NCBI GenBank assembly: GCA_963978545.1
Contig: OZ021732.1
Coordinates: forward strand, 24,810,688 to 24,874,687
Reading direction: 5' to 3'
DNA length: 64,000 nucleotides
Origin: Linyphia triangularis
Taxonomy: Eukaryota; Arthropoda; Arachnida; Araneae; Linyphiidae
Shown here: positions 9,566 to 24,100 of the stretch, one piece after another
Position numbering within the stretch: position 1 is the stretch's first letter
How the letters are laid out: each line of letters opens with the position of its first letter
Notes under the pieces: model-generated
Databases searched by the model: none
Told to the model about the DNA's origin: nothing
What the model saw: only the letters and a program-made list of their open reading frames with translations
Position numbers and translations under genes: made by a program

Positions 9566-11531
9566 TTAAACATTTTTAACTTCACTTAAATCATAAAATG
9601 TCTGGAAATTTATTCCATCTCCTTGAATAGGAGACGAAGCAAATGGACAGATTAGAGCTAAATACCACTTCACTCCTAGAACTTGGATGAAATTGTTTTT
9701 CCATCCCAAGTCATAAAGAGTGATATCAGCTCTCTTTTCATGTATTGTTTGACCACCAGAAATACACTTTATTTGTACAAGTAGTAAGTAGGAAGTGAGG
9801 ATAAACACCATAGTTAAGATGATCTGTGATATAGCACACAGGAACCCATAGAAACTGAGGAATCCAAAAAGGACAAATATGTGTGGCGCTGCCATGGAAA
9901 CCAATGATAATAAGTGAAGGCCTCCAATTGATTCCAGACAGTTGGAAACTTGAAGAATCCATGCAAACAAAGATCCTGAAAAATGAAAGATCCATTATAA
10001 AAAACCCACAAAAGTCAATAAATTTGACATACAGGAAAAATATTTTCTTTAAATAACAAAATGATTCTTTTTACTGACTTGAGAAACACTCTGAATGGGG
10101 TTGCTGCCGCCAGAGACGAGGATTTGGGTTTAAAATGAATAAAATAGTGCAAATCAAATTTTTTTCACATACGAAATAGAGCGTTAGGAAGGGTTCTTTA
10201 TAAGTTTAGGTTGCAAGTCAAGTGAAGGTATGCATAGTGAATTCAATTCACAGTAAAGAAGATTAGGCTTTGTCATGATCAAGAGTTATGAGTCAAGTGA
10301 AGGTGTATATTGAATTGAATCCACAACAAAAAAGGTAATTGGATCAATTCATACGCAATTTTAATAAATATTTTGTGTATATTAAATTAATTGTAAATTC
10401 GTAGTCTCAGTGCATGGGTTGAGGTGTTTTAGAAAAGTTGGCGACAAAGCCAAAATGTCGCCGATTCAATAAAGTGGCAGTCATATTGCCTGGCTAAAAA
10501 AGATTGTAAAATTTAGAACTTTTATCAACAACAAAAAAGCACCAAATCTGGCTGGCGACATTTGCACACATTCTAGGAATAGACTAAATTAACAATTAAA
10601 ACATAATCTTAATTTTTGTTTAAAAAAATCCAGTCATTTCAGAAAATTGTGTAAATTAGCAGGTAAACTTTCAAATACAGCAGTCCTCAGGCATTTTGAC
10701 GATTCAAATATTTGGCACCAATATCCTCACATTTTTTCTAAATAACTGGTTATATGCCTATTAAAAGAAATAATACCTATATACAGAAATACATGGTTAA
10801 AATTTCAATTCATAAAGTTTGCTAAATTTTACAAAGGTTCAAATTTATTGCTAAATGGTGATTGTTGAAGTCCAATCAATCTCCTATTTTCATCCAAGTT
10901 TAGAGAAAAAATAAATGTTAAACATATGCGCATGTGTGTTGTGAACTCTAAATTCACACTATGTAAGTTTTGATAAAACTTTTTTGAAACTTAAAACAAA
11001 GCCCATGACTGGTTATTTTTGCTAAAGGTTGTTTAAAAAGGAAAAATTAAAGGTTTACAATACGAATTATGTCTCACCTAACATCATGTAAAATACCGCC
11101 ATAAAATAATAACGATGATTGTAGAATCCAACACAACAACCGGCGACCATGCAGTGTTGATCTCGTTTCAGAATACATTCATCGCAAATTGGACAATGGT
11201 AAGACCTCGGCGGAGAATTCATTTGGCAAAAGTGACAATACTTCCAATTCAGATGTAGCACTGCTGGGAGCTTTTTCTGCTTTCCAGACGAGTCGACCCG
11301 TTGCAAGTAATACAAATTTCCGATCATATTTACAAATATAAAGCAAATTATAAATAAGTGTGTCAAACAAACAAAATCTAAGACTGGGTGGCTTTGAAAT
11401 AAAATGAATAATTCCCATGCTGTTATGGTAGGGATACAGCAAGTCATCAAGACGAACAGTCCCCGATCTAAACTGTTCTTGGGTAAGAAGTCACGCCTGT
11501 TGAAAGGTAAAACGGAGTCGATATCATTCAT
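9566..11531 (-). CDS. ZDHHC24: Palmitoyltransferase ZDHHC24 orthologue (DQHC variant)
   Basis: Two coding exons, 11078-11531 and 9566-9975, join in phase 1 at a GTGAGA donor and TTTTCAG acceptor to give 287 residues, close to the 284 of human ZDHHC24. Membrane spans lie at about 24-45 and 50-76. The zinc-binding cysteine-rich domain covers about 94-142 (WKYCHFC, PPRSYHCPICDECI). Two or more spans follow in exon 2, then a carboxy-terminal block YDLGWKNNFIQVLGVKWYLA, FASSP and GDGINFQT that matches ZDHHC24 specifically. These enzymes S-acylate cytosolic cysteines at Golgi/ER membranes. The signature is DQHC (residues 124-127, codon CAA at 11157-11159), not DHHC, and the TTxE motif reads TIHE. 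Human ZDHHC13 also has DQHC, so weak or altered activity is possible. I chose the ATG at 11531, just inside an acceptor at 11549-11550, so a 5' UTR exon lies upstream. The 1102 bp intron has no repeat I recognise. Confidence 0.92.
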
Positions 11532-12178
11532 TTTTAGCAGATGAGGTTCTAGAATATGCAATTAGAAAAATATTAAAAACAGGCCCATTTCTTCATAGTT
11601 TTGTATTGTCATAAAATGTGAATGATCTTCAACCATGTTAAAATATCAAAAGAGCATTTTCACTTTCAGGAAAAATCAAAACAAATAGTCACGAGATATG
11701 AATGGTTACAGTTATTAAAATAAATCACGGTGTTTTCAAAAAGTAATGTTTTACTCGTTATCTGAACTAGTGTTAGACAATTTGCTGTATATTATTACAC
11801 ATAAAGCATGTTTGGATTTTCTATAAATAAGGAAAAAGTTTTATTTTTCAAATTTTTTACATAGGATATAAGTTACTTGATAAAGCGACCTCTATAAAAA
11901 ATTTTTAGAAAGCAATGGGTATACTGTATACATTGCAGTGAATCGTATTTGTATTTGATTTGGGACTAGTGCTATATATTATCTTTTCATTTGTTGTACT
12001 TCTGACTTATTACACATGCATTGCAGGATTTAGATCAGAATTACAGTTTGCAGTTTTTTATGGCAAATAATTGGGTTCTTTGAAGATTATGTTTGTGTGA
12101 CAATGTGTTACCTTAATTTAACCAAAAACTGATATCTAGTTTTTATTTTTAACAAATTTGATTTATCCAATTCAAAAG
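11532..12178. promoter_or_regulatory. Divergent promoter region ZDHHC24 / UBAC2
   Basis: The start codons of the two genes face away from each other across 647 bp. On the minus strand a polypyrimidine tract and CTAG acceptor at 11549-11550 show that ZDHHC24 has an upstream non-coding exon in this interval. The transcribed ends are therefore closer than 650 bp, as in bidirectional promoters. No TATA box or CpG cluster is obvious and the start sites cannot be fixed by eye. Confidence 0.5.
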
Positions 12179-15100
12179 ATGGCCGCGATATTGTCTCAAA
12201 ACAGTTCCACTGGTTTTTGTAAGTATAACATCTTAAATATTAAAAATTCTTATCGTTGACCGATTTTTAAAAGCTCCTTTATTCTAGAAATAAGATTTCA
12301 CTTGTTATGTTTAAATTTACCATCCCAGCCAGTATGGATGTAAAGTCTAGTATACAAAATTTTAAATAGATCCTCAAATATTTTGTTTATTATTTTGGAT
12401 AAAAAAAAGTACACGTATGGCTAATTAATGCATTTCAAAATGCATATAATAATTTTCTCGTAATTAAGGCGAAAATCTTAAAAGAAATGTGATTTGCGCT
12501 CGCGGCACATTTGGAAGCAAATAAACAAATACATTGACATATTTCGTAACCTAAACAGTCCTTTAAAAGGTATTGAAAAATTTATACAATGCTTTGTTAG
12601 TTTATATTGTCTCTAAATTATGCATACATTCTACAAAAAAAATGAAGTTTTGGTTTATATTTACTGTACGTTCATTTTGCTTGATATAAAAATTTGCTTT
12701 TTATAAAGTATTTTGGTTACAAAGAATTATAAAGAAAGACTAAAAATTATATAGTAAGCTTATAGGTAAGGTACAGGATATTGCTTTAAGGCAATTAAAA
12801 GCAAAGTGCTCAGCAAAAAGTCGCAAATGGGATCCATTACTGCTTCTACAACACTACTTTTTATCAGCAGTTGAAATATTTTACTTAGCATTGTTTTTTG
12901 TCAGCATTTTCCACACTGGAGTTTGAAATCTTATCTGCCTTTTTGTACAATATTTAATTTCTGGAAAAGTAAATATTTTTATTTGCATTGTACTTTTGGT
13001 CAAGCGTTAAGATTTAACATTGATTGTTGTGAATTCGTTTAAGATTTACTGTGTGGTCGCCCCTGGTGATTTTTCAAAAAAATCGTCAAATTGAAAATGA
13101 CGTCAAAAGGCTTTGTCGCCAAATACAAAATGGTCACTAGGGTTATCGACAAACCATGGTGATGGGTTGCCACATTCAGCGCCGAATTGTCAACTTTCAA
13201 AGAGTCGCAAAGGGGACCGTACAGTAAGTCTTAACCGTGAATTGTTTTGGGACAAACCCTTTGACCTGTTATATTCTACTATTTATTTTAGTAGTACAAA
13301 ATAGCATTGAATCCTGTTGTTGGTTAAAATAAGATGTTGAGCAAAGAACATGCTAATGAGGTGTTAGCTAGCCTAATATTGCATGTTGTACATATGGGAC
13401 ATCTGCCGAAGGTCTACTTTATTAAGCAGCTCATTTTTAAGTAAACAAATGACACATAGTTGGTGGAATGGAAAGGAATGCACACACATAGAAGACATAA
13501 ATATCTGCCCAGGTATTGGGTACGTCAGAGGTCTTACCTGTTAATCAAAGAAAGTTTCAAATTTTCTATTTTATAAGTATTTTAGAAAATCGCCAATGGA
13601 GTGCTATATTGCTTCTGTTCCCAAATTACTGCATGCAGATGACTGTTACCAGACCCTCACTACATTTGTCTATTGCTTAAATTGTTGCAATTTCATTAAG
13701 CATACTTAATGCAAATTGCAACACTCAACGAGGAAATTTAGCTTCTTAGCTCTCATTTCACTCAAGTTGCTATTCTGATGTTCTCAAAATGTTGTGAATA
13801 TTAAGTCTGTTCAGCTGTAAAAGAGGAAAATAGTGGCTGCTAAACAGAAGACTGGTAAACTTTTTTTTTAGTAATTCATGTCCAAAAGGGGTAAAAATAT
13901 GCTTAATGAATAATGCAGAACCTTTCAGAAAATTTAAATGAAATTGGTGGGGTTTTTCTTGTCATGTGGAAAATGGACCAAAGTTATCCATTTTCTATAC
14001 TTAAGCAGATTTGCATTTGTATATTATGTATAAAATTAGATGGCATATGGTATATTTTTTTATGTGATGTTAAAGTTCATAGTTTTTAAATTTTATTGTT
14101 TTTAGATAAGGCTCCTGTATCCAAAGGCATTCTTGGCTGTATGTTTTTGACATCTTGCGCCTTAAATGTGCCTCTTCTTGCTCATATTAAGCAATATGTT
14201 GTATATAGTATTCCAAGCATTTTTCAGAAGTATGAGGTAAGTGAAATATTTATTTGGTATATTAACTTAATAAGGCAATTAGGACCTAAATTGTCTGTTT
14301 CCTTTTTCTTACAATTTTTAATATTAAATTGTCACAATTTGACCATCCATTTTTCTCCTTGTGTTGATATACCTTTTACTTCACAGCCAAAAAACAAAAA
14401 CAGCCAATTTTTTACATATTTACTACATCTTTTTACTCACAATTATACTGTGAAATAACATTTAACTCTTCTTAATGCCACAGGATATGAACAAAATCAA
14501 AATCTCTTCTACTCCTATATAATTATAACCCACCTGATGGCTTTATGGTTGGCACTCCAGCCTCGTATGCCAAAAGTGCCGAGTTTGGCATGGGTGTTCA
14601 TTGTGGTTCAGAATCTATGTTAAGCTTGTAGGTCCCGGCCTGATAAGCCGTCATTGTGCATTAAAATAGGTAGTTGATTGTATAAACCTCATAACTATGT
14701 ATGCTTATGGTGCAAGATCTTTTCATAAAATCTTTATTACAAGACAAGCACAATACCATACAGTACCCATTTGTTATCTAGATTCCCTATTTAGTCATTC
14801 TATTATAATTTTTTTACTGATTTTGATTTTGTTAAAATCTTTTTTTACAGATTTGGAGAGTTATCACCTCTAAATTGACATTTTTAGAAACCAAAGACTT
14901 AGTGTGTGGTTGCCTACTCATATACTATTTTAGAATATTTGAGAGGAGATATGGTTCTCATAAGTTTGCTGTAAGTATTTAAATAATTTAGTCTTAAAAA
15001 GTAATGATTTTCTTAGTTAATATTGTTTCTAAATAATAGTTAAATATAACCAATATTTATGTAAAATAATAGGAAAAAATATAAAGAATTTTTAAAATGG

Positions 15101-18100
15101 TTCTTAATGAAATTATAAAGAATATCTCAGAAAAAATTACTAAAAATAATTTACTCTTATTATATGGTTTAAGAACATGCACAATCCAATTGCAATTTGA
15201 AATTGCTTTTTAGTTAAAACTTTCAAAAATAGGGATGGGGTGGGGGGGGGAGAGAAATTCAGTATTGAAACTGCTATGTTTCAATAAATGGTCACCTAGC
15301 CAGCTTCCTAATAACATTTTACCATTTTTGGTATTTCTTTTCTTATGACTTCCAATTTCCATGCGGAAACCCTGAGCATTTAAAAACTGTTCCTGACTGA
15401 CCAAATATTGGTTCCCACCAATGTGTCGTGGCCAACAATTTGGGAAACACAGTTCTAGAAGATAAGTCTCTGGACATCTTGTAAGCTCTTAGCATCTGCA
15501 AACTCATTTCTATCAAACGTTTGAACTGTTTTGCACATAGCTAAACAAAAAATTATGAATGAGTCTATTTTTTGAGACTTAAAAAATGATAAATTTCATG
15601 GAGATTTAAGTTTGAATATCCTTAAGTGTGATTATGTAATTAAATCACGTAAGATGTTCAGCAACCAATAATTACTGTTAATTACATTTAATATTCATTC
15701 ATTATTTTGACAGTTTACATTTAAGTTAGGAATTCAAAGGGTGCATTAATTATATATTAATGTGATAGTTTTATAATGGTTTATTTAGTTGCAATAATAA
15801 TTAATCTTTATTGATTGTGTATTCTTTTCCTCAAAACCTAAAAATCTTTTATTTCTGAAAAACATAACTTTTTCTGAAGATCAATGCTTTTGCCTCCATG
15901 TATTTAATATTGTTGGTGAGAATGTATTACAAAATCTCTAGTAAGGAATATTTTCAATTCAGTGAATATAATATTTTAAAGTTACTCTCCAGTTAAATCT
16001 TTGTTAACATTGAATGAATCCGTTTCAGTCCTATTTGATGGCAGCATGTACAGTGTCCACTATTCTCGAGTTGTTATTTGTATTTCTTCTTAACCATCTT
16101 GATGTTCAAATAACTTTTCTTCCTACTGGGCCGTGAGTATTATCCTTAACTAACTCATACAGCTACTTTGTTTGAATATATTTTCTTGAACCCATTTTGC
16201 AATTTGTACAGATTCTATCTATGAAATTCCTTACTTTCCTTGCTTAGGTGAGCTTAATACGTTTTTTTTGTTGTTGTTTTTTTGTTGTAAAATATAATAG
16301 ACTTCTTTAATTTTAAAATCAACCTTAATGAATAATTCTTATTATTCCTTAATTTTATTTAATAAAAAAATGGGTAAGTGATATTGAATAGAACTATTGA
16401 CGTGGAATATTGCTCAAGTTTCATTGCACTTAATACTGGTCAGTGTATTTAAATTTGATATTTTAACCATTTTGGCATTATTTTTTGCATTAATTATCAC
16501 AGTGGCCAAAAAAATATTGAAAATAGTGGTATGTTTTCAATAATTCTTGCATTATCCTTTAGATTAAGCGAAACAAAAGAGGAACAGTCGTTGATAGGCA
16601 ATGCTTACCTTAATATTAAAGACGTCAATTTATAAACTTTTTACGCCTTTGTCAAATTTCTACGGAAATTTGAGTGTTGGAGATATTAAGAACACCTTAA
16701 GAAATTTTCACCGATTTTAGAAATCTTGGAGCCATTTTTTAGACAATTGCTAATAAACTTAAGTTTTTTAATGGCAGCTTCTTTTTGCGCTTGTACAATT
16801 TTGACGAAAATCTTAATGAAGGGTCTCATGGCCATCACTATCCTGTGTGCAAAAGTTGAATCTCATAGGTCAATTCTTTTAGGGGTCATGCTGACCCCAG
16901 AAATTTTTTCTAGACCACTTTTTTTCCCCAACTCTGTACGTTTCAAAACGCTTAAAAATGCAAAAATAATAATAATAATCAAAGTCTATAGTCTCCCTAT
17001 TAACAGAGGCGTCTTGTCTGCCTCACTTCATAAGGTTAGCTTGAAGCTTGTTTTTTTAAAACTGAAATTAAAGTTATTCTTTCTGAGATATGTTAAAGCT
17101 TGGAAAATAGAAAAAGCATCCACTTTCCATGTATTCTAATTTGATTCTGTAGTCTTATTTGGTGGTAGCAAAAGTGATAAAGTTGTTGCTTAGTTTCTTA
17201 AATCTTTTGAGAAATTTATATTTTTTGCTGTTTTTCATTGCTTTTGCATGAAGTTCAACTGTTTTTGCTTGGAAACTGTACCATATCTGTAACGTAGATA
17301 TTTTATTTGTTATTATTAAGTTAAGCTAACTAAAAATAATTTTATAATTTATAATTAAACTTTTAATAAACGATCTTGTCTGGATCCACATTTTTCTGCT
17401 TTTGTAAAAGTGGCTATAAGAAAAATTAAGTGAAAAGGTGTCTTAATGAAAAGTGAATCAGTTATTTTTTAATCAAAATTTTCTAACCAGTTAGCTCCTG
17501 AATATGTTTGATTTTCTAAAAGATGGTTCTCCTTTTACAGTTATGCACTGATATTTCCATTATTTGCAAATTATTTCATGGACATTCCCAGGGTTGCCCA
17601 AACTTATATTTTAGGAGTTCCAGTTACTGGAAAAACATTAACTTATCTAGTAGGACTTCAGGTGAGTCTATTAATACATTCTACCTTTTATACTTTTGTG
17701 ATGACCATGGTCACAGATTGTGGTATGGAAATAAGATGCTACAGCCTTTGGTGGAGATGATATGTCATGGCATGCAAAAAAGCAATTTCTTCTCAACTCA
17801 ATCATGAATTGACATTTTCTATTTACTTATATTATTTATCCAATTTTTATATTCTCCCCAGGTTGTGCATCAACTCTATTGCTCATTTTTAGATTTTATT
17901 CTGCATATTGTGAATTTTTGCTTTGCCTTAATAGAAGCTTTAAATTGAAAGTATTGGCAAATACTGGAATGTCTAAGGATTTAGGATTAGATTTTGTGTT
18001 CTAAATTTTAAGCTTAAATAAGTTCCTGATAAATTTTCGACTAATGTTTTTGTAATTTTTTTTGTAAGTGATAATTGACTGTAAAGTTGCCCTGAGAAAT

Positions 18101-21100
18101 GTATTTTTTTTTTCTTTTTTTTTTTTCGTGTGTGTGGTTTATGTTTAGAATAGATGTAAAGTCATGTTTTGCATATTATCATATTCATTGATTTTTTCCC
18201 CTTCAGATAATGTGCAGTAATAAAGAGTCCATGATTTCTGGTTTCTGCTCCTTAGTAAGTATATGCCCTCTGTTTTTAATTCTGATACCATTATGTTTTG
18301 GCACTAATAAAAAGAAAATCTCAAAAAAACTAGGTGAAAATAAATTTCATAATTTTTTATTTTTTTTTCTGTCTTGTTATAATCACAAACCTTGGTAGTT
18401 TTGTGTTGTGTGTGTCCATAGCTTGAAGAATAATATTACTCAGGTCAAAAAAAAAAAAGTTTCTCCTAACATTGGTAAAAATATCAGGTTAGGTAGGTAA
18501 GAAAAAGTTGTTGTTTTTTGTTAAATACTTTTAGCAAATACGCAAAAGTAAATATTATCGGAGTGTTTATGTACAAGATTTAAAATTTATCAGCAATGTA
18601 AAATACTTGGATATATTTATTTTTGTGGAGCAATATACTGGAGATATATGCAGGTATTTACTGACATTGGGTATTTTAGTGGATATTTATAATAATTTTT
18701 TTTAGATTTAACTACTCATTACGCTTTAATCAATTAATTACTTTAACGAATGTTTTTTATGTAATTGAATTTTTTGAAAAGTCTAAAATAAACTTCAGGG
18801 ACAAACTTTTTGTATTGTAATTTTAGGGTAGGTAGGGTTACAGGAAACAAACTTTTTTTTTATATTTATTTTATATATATATTTAAGCCTTGTTGTTTTT
18901 GGATATAGGGCTAGTTCTTGATAAATTTTTAGTAAAAAGTCTGTAAACTCTTGATAATTTCCATAAGAATAAAACTAAAAATAATTAACATTTCATTATA
19001 AAATATAACTGAAAAGTTAAATGTATTTATACAATAACAGACATGGTACAATTTAATGCAAATGCTGATTTCAACTTTTTGTACTGAAATTTCATTACTT
19101 TGAATGTAGTTTTAAAAAACTAGAATTCTTTAAATTATATTTGCCTGTTTGTCAATCTAGTATAATTGTTGAAAGTTGTTTGACTTCTAAAATTTTTATG
19201 TTTTTTACTCAATAGTGGCCACAGAACCTGGAAATCAGGGAAATGTCAGGGAGCTTTCTGATTCTGGAAAAAATCGGGGAAATGTCAGGGAACTTTTTAA
19301 AAAAATTCCGGAAATCAGGGCAATTTTCGGGCATGTTTTCCCGTTCTTCTACATTTTAGCGCCATTTACCCGACGGTTTATTGTGGTAATCATTAGAAGT
19401 TTAATGTTGAAAAACAATTTAAACTTTTCTTTACCACCAAAACTATTTTTTTAAAATTGTCATGTTATCTCCTTAGCATACATGTTCTATTTGATGAGGG
19501 AGTCTACAAATCTGAAAAAATTGCGGAAATTTGTAAAAAACGGGGAACTTTTTTTCCTGAATTTTTTGGTCACCCTGTTTACTGGTCTTCATCTCTTTTT
19601 TATGAAGTTCAGCTCTTTTTTTTTCTTGGGAGCTGTATCAAGTCTGGCAATAAGTGGAGGACTAAAATTAACAATGACTTAATGAAATTGGAGTTGAATT
19701 TTAAGGGAGTCACTAGTCAAAAGATGTTAAATGCCTTTGATATATAAAAACAATTCTATCACACACTTAATAATTCTTCAAACTATACTTGCTGATAATA
19801 ATAGGCATAGTCAATGGCGGCAGATTTGTATCTTTATTATTAGCTGCTTGTTATGTAAAATTTAAAACAATATTTCAGCAAACAATTTTTGGTAAACATC
19901 GCATTAGGTCAGTGAGAGACTGACGACCACATTTAAACACTTTAAAGATGTAACTATTGGGAAATGGAACTCTACAGCTCATTCGAGATATCCACGGGGG
20001 AAATATGAAGTTACAGCAAAGTGTCAGACTTGGATTAATTTTATTTTCTCCAGTAGTGATATTTTGTAACAATTTGATTGGCTTTAAATCTTAATTTCAA
20101 AGAATTAATTTTTTTTTAGCTGTCTCACTGAGTTCAGAGTTAGTATTGTGGTAATCATATAACACCTCAATATTATAGAATAGTAAGAAAATGGATCTAC
20201 TAGAAGCTGTCTTGATGCAGTTATAATCCTATGTTTTAATGCTGAGGAACTTTTAGAAAACATTACATAGTAGATTATTATCGACAAGGTACAATGTGAC
20301 TTTTTACACTAAAGCTTTGTAGCCCTAGTAATCTGACTCGAGTCTTGTTGCTACAATTTAACATTTTAAGCAGCAAAAGTAGGGATTGCCACTAATTTAA
20401 TTAGAGTCCTTATTTTGATTGACTGTTTCAACGAGGCACCTTTCTGGTGCAGAAAGTTAGATTGTATGTAATTTCATAGTCTTCTATAGAATGCCATCTA
20501 GAAGTTAGTTTTATAATGCATTAGATTACAAGATACCACACCAAGATGCTCCGTATTGGTTAATATTTTTCCTTTTATACTTTGCGGAGTTATACGATTG
20601 CTACCTTAATATGAACTCTGGTGACAACCCTGATTTAATATTTCTCTGAATGCTTTGTATCAACTTTGTCCACCCAAGTAAAAATTTCTCAGTATTGTCA
20701 TTTTAAATGATGCTACATAAAGCTTTTTGTATCATGATTGTTATCATTGAAACACAAAATCTCTTTCACTAGCTTGCAGGGGTGATCTGCAGGTGGAACT
20801 TCCTTCGTGTGGTAGACATAATCCGCGTTCCGAAGCTGATAGCGCGTTCCTTCTGTGTGTGCCTTGGTTGGGTGCTAGACTCGTCCCCTCCCGCAGAAGA
20901 CTCCCTTCCCATGGGAGCCACACTTGAGATTCAGAGACAGCAACAGCTAGAGATGATGGAGCAACAAATGCTACTGTCAAGGGCAAGGGGAAATGCTACT
21001 GGGGTATGTACAAGGGTTTAGAAAAGTTTTTGCTCATTGTACTGTAATTCGGATGGAATCACCATCACAAAAAAGCAGTGATGCATTATGTTCTTCAAAG

Positions 21101-24100
21101 ATATGTTGATTATTGTATCATAGATTGTGTTATCATTTTGTTATATATGAGGGGTACTACAGAAGATTCAGAGTTTAAATCTAGTGGTACTGAGGATGGA
21201 AGACTGAAAGGTTTTCTTCAATAATCATCATTGAAATAAAATGGTATATTTTGAAAATGTATGGTATTTTGTATACTTTTTTTTATTTGCATGATGAATG
21301 ATATGCCTTGTGCCATATTAGTTCTGGCATCAGCAAGTACATTATACATCTATATGTCACATTCCATAGTGAAAAACAACTGTTTAGTTTTCATTTTCCT
21401 GTTATCAATTAAAAAAACAGTGCGAGGTTACCACATGACCAAAGGACACAAACCATCCATATGTATTTGGAAAACCAAGAAGTTAACAAAACTTGTGTCT
21501 AATGCAGTGAAACATCTTACTAAAGTTTGTGAATCAAGAATTAATGACTTCTAATTCAATTTGATTAACATTAAAACTAGTTTGTTTTGTTAGTTGAATG
21601 CAAACTGCAATTCCAAATTTATTACTTACTGCATTCATTATTTGGGCTTAGTTTCCTGCTTAACTGGTTTGACTTTTTTGGTTGGTCAACAGCCTATTTT
21701 TGTGTACAGTAAGGGCTAATTAGACCAGGACCTACAACTTAGCATGGGTTCTGAACCTAAACGAGCATCCATGTCTAACCCACTATGCCACCTTAGGAAT
21801 ATGAGGCTAGAGTGTTGATTATGCAGCCATCAGGTGGGCAACATGCTAAGTATTGTTAGTGTTCACATGTAATTTCCACATTTATATATTGTAAAAATAT
21901 ACTAAGTAAAGTTATGTTATCAATGATACATAACCTAATGAAAAGGTCAAACTACAATATTTTACATATTGTAATTATAAAAATCATTTAATTTTATTTT
22001 AGATCTAAATGTTAAATCAGGGTGTTAACATGTAAATTATGGAAAAAAGGGAATACAACAATCTAGTATTGGGAGATTTTTGTAAAATTGCAATCAAGCC
22101 GTTGAATTGTCTTTTTCCCCCCTACAAAAGGGGGAAAAAAACAATAAAAAAGTAATTCTATTTCAACAAATTTAATTTTCTAACTTAAATATTTTAAAGA
22201 AAATGTTAAACAAATGAAATTTTTGTGCTATGTGTTTCATTAATTTTAATCATTTACATTTTCATTATTGTGAAAATATAGGCAACCGCAGGGAATCATC
22301 ACAAGGAAATAGTAGAGAAAATTAAATTGTTTTCTCTCTGGACATTCTGTTGCAAAATGATCTTTATATTATAAATTGAAATTCTGTTATATATATATAT
22401 ATATTTTTTTTTTTAAACATATCTGAAAGCTGTGTACTATATTGAATTGTTTTGCCTTCCTTTAGCGTTTTCACAACCGACAAACCATGGCTCAAGGATA
22501 TGCCGAACGACTGGTTCCACCTACCAATGATGGAGGTCTGTTTGGAAGCTTCCACAATCAGAATATATGGAATAATGCCTTTAATCCTACCGCACTGCTG
22601 AGGAGAAATCGACAGCCCGAATCAGACCACGCTTCAGGTGAATAGTTTTTTCTTTATGGAGGCAGATGTTGTTGGTCCCTTCTTGATTGAATCTACATTT
22701 TTTTCTTTTTTTCATTTAATTGTGCATTTATTATAAAATTTATTTTTGCTTTTAGTTCTTTCTTTATGGAGGCAGGTGTTGTTGGACCCTTCTTAATTGA
22801 ATTTACATTTTTTTCTTTTTTTCATTTAATTGTGCATTTATTATAAAATTTATTTTTTGCTTTTATGGTTCAAAGGATTCCTGAATGTACCCCTTTTTTT
22901 GTGTGGATTATGTTATGTAAACTACTTGGCTTGCTTATTTGGTGCACATAGTGGCTATATTGATCAGTTTCTGTTTTCTTTTATTTGCTAGTCCACATTC
23001 TTTTCCTTGCAAGTTCAAAATGATTTACAGACTAAGTCTCTTCAATCCTTTCCCAATTTTTTAAAATCGTTTATAGAGTGCTGTTGACAATTCTATACTT
23101 GGCCGCAATTTCTTTTTTAAAAAATTTACCATCAATTTCATTTCGAACTCTTTGCTTCTTTGTCACGATAATGATTGTTTGATTCCACGATATTTGACTG
23201 TATTAAGTTCTTTTATCGGGAATTTTTATATTTTTCAGGTTCTGGAGAAATAGCTGCAAATGGTATTAATCAGAATCATGTTGAGGCAAATTCCCCTGTA
23301 CAGGAGGACCAGGTAAAAAAAAAAATCTTTACTTTAAACTATCACGCACAATATGTATTACTGTTCCACCGTAGAATAATTTAATATAATTTTCTCAGCA
23401 CTTTCAATTCTTTTATAGTGTTTTAAGTGACTAATGAAGATAATTACGATTGCTGTCATTAGGTGCTGATATATTTGTACTTTATAATAAAATGGATAGT
23501 TTTATCTAATTATTCCAATGATACCTAGAAATTTAAAATTCTTTTAAATAACATTACACACAGGGTTTCCGTGCATATGGAAAGTCTGAAACTGTCATGG
23601 AAAGTTATGAGTTTGGACATTGGGTAAATTTTATCATGGAAAGTCATTATTTTGAGCATAGAAATGACATCAAGTCATGGAAATACAGTGAATTTCATGG
23701 ATTTCTATATATTTTAAGTAAAATCACGTAACTGTTACATCATAAATGCCATGATCGCTATTCAGTCAGCTCATCGAAAATTTAACTATTTTATTTACGT
23801 TTTGATGGAAACAACGGTCACAGTTAAAAACCATAGTGCCAATGAAAACATTTCTGAACTCCAAATTTGTGACATCGCGCGAGTAAGGTCTCATAGTTGA
23901 AAAAAATTTTTCATAATTTGAGAACTGAAATATACAGTTTTGATAAGCTTGTGTTTAAATTTAAAAAAAAAAAAAAATCCGTCTTCTGTTTTGCATTATT
24001 GATATCAAAACATTTGATTTTTGATGATATAATTTATTATTATTGACTCATTCTTTCTTCAAATATTTCTTTATTATTAAAGATTAATGAGCTTTTTTAA

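Noticed and set aside
11532..11561. Upstream ATG at 11561 as the ZDHHC24 start
   Set aside because: It lies beyond a good splice acceptor (11549-11550), so that stretch is probably intron; the ATG at 11531 is inside the exon.
16726..17139. 137-codon open frame in UBAC2 intron 4
   Set aside because: Most of it is the 3' half of dispersed repeat family C, whose other copies do not keep the frame.
20777..20780. Alternative UBAC2 exon 7 acceptor at GCAG (exon from 20780)
   Set aside because: It would start the exon in the wrong phase; the CTAG at 20771-20772 keeps the frame.
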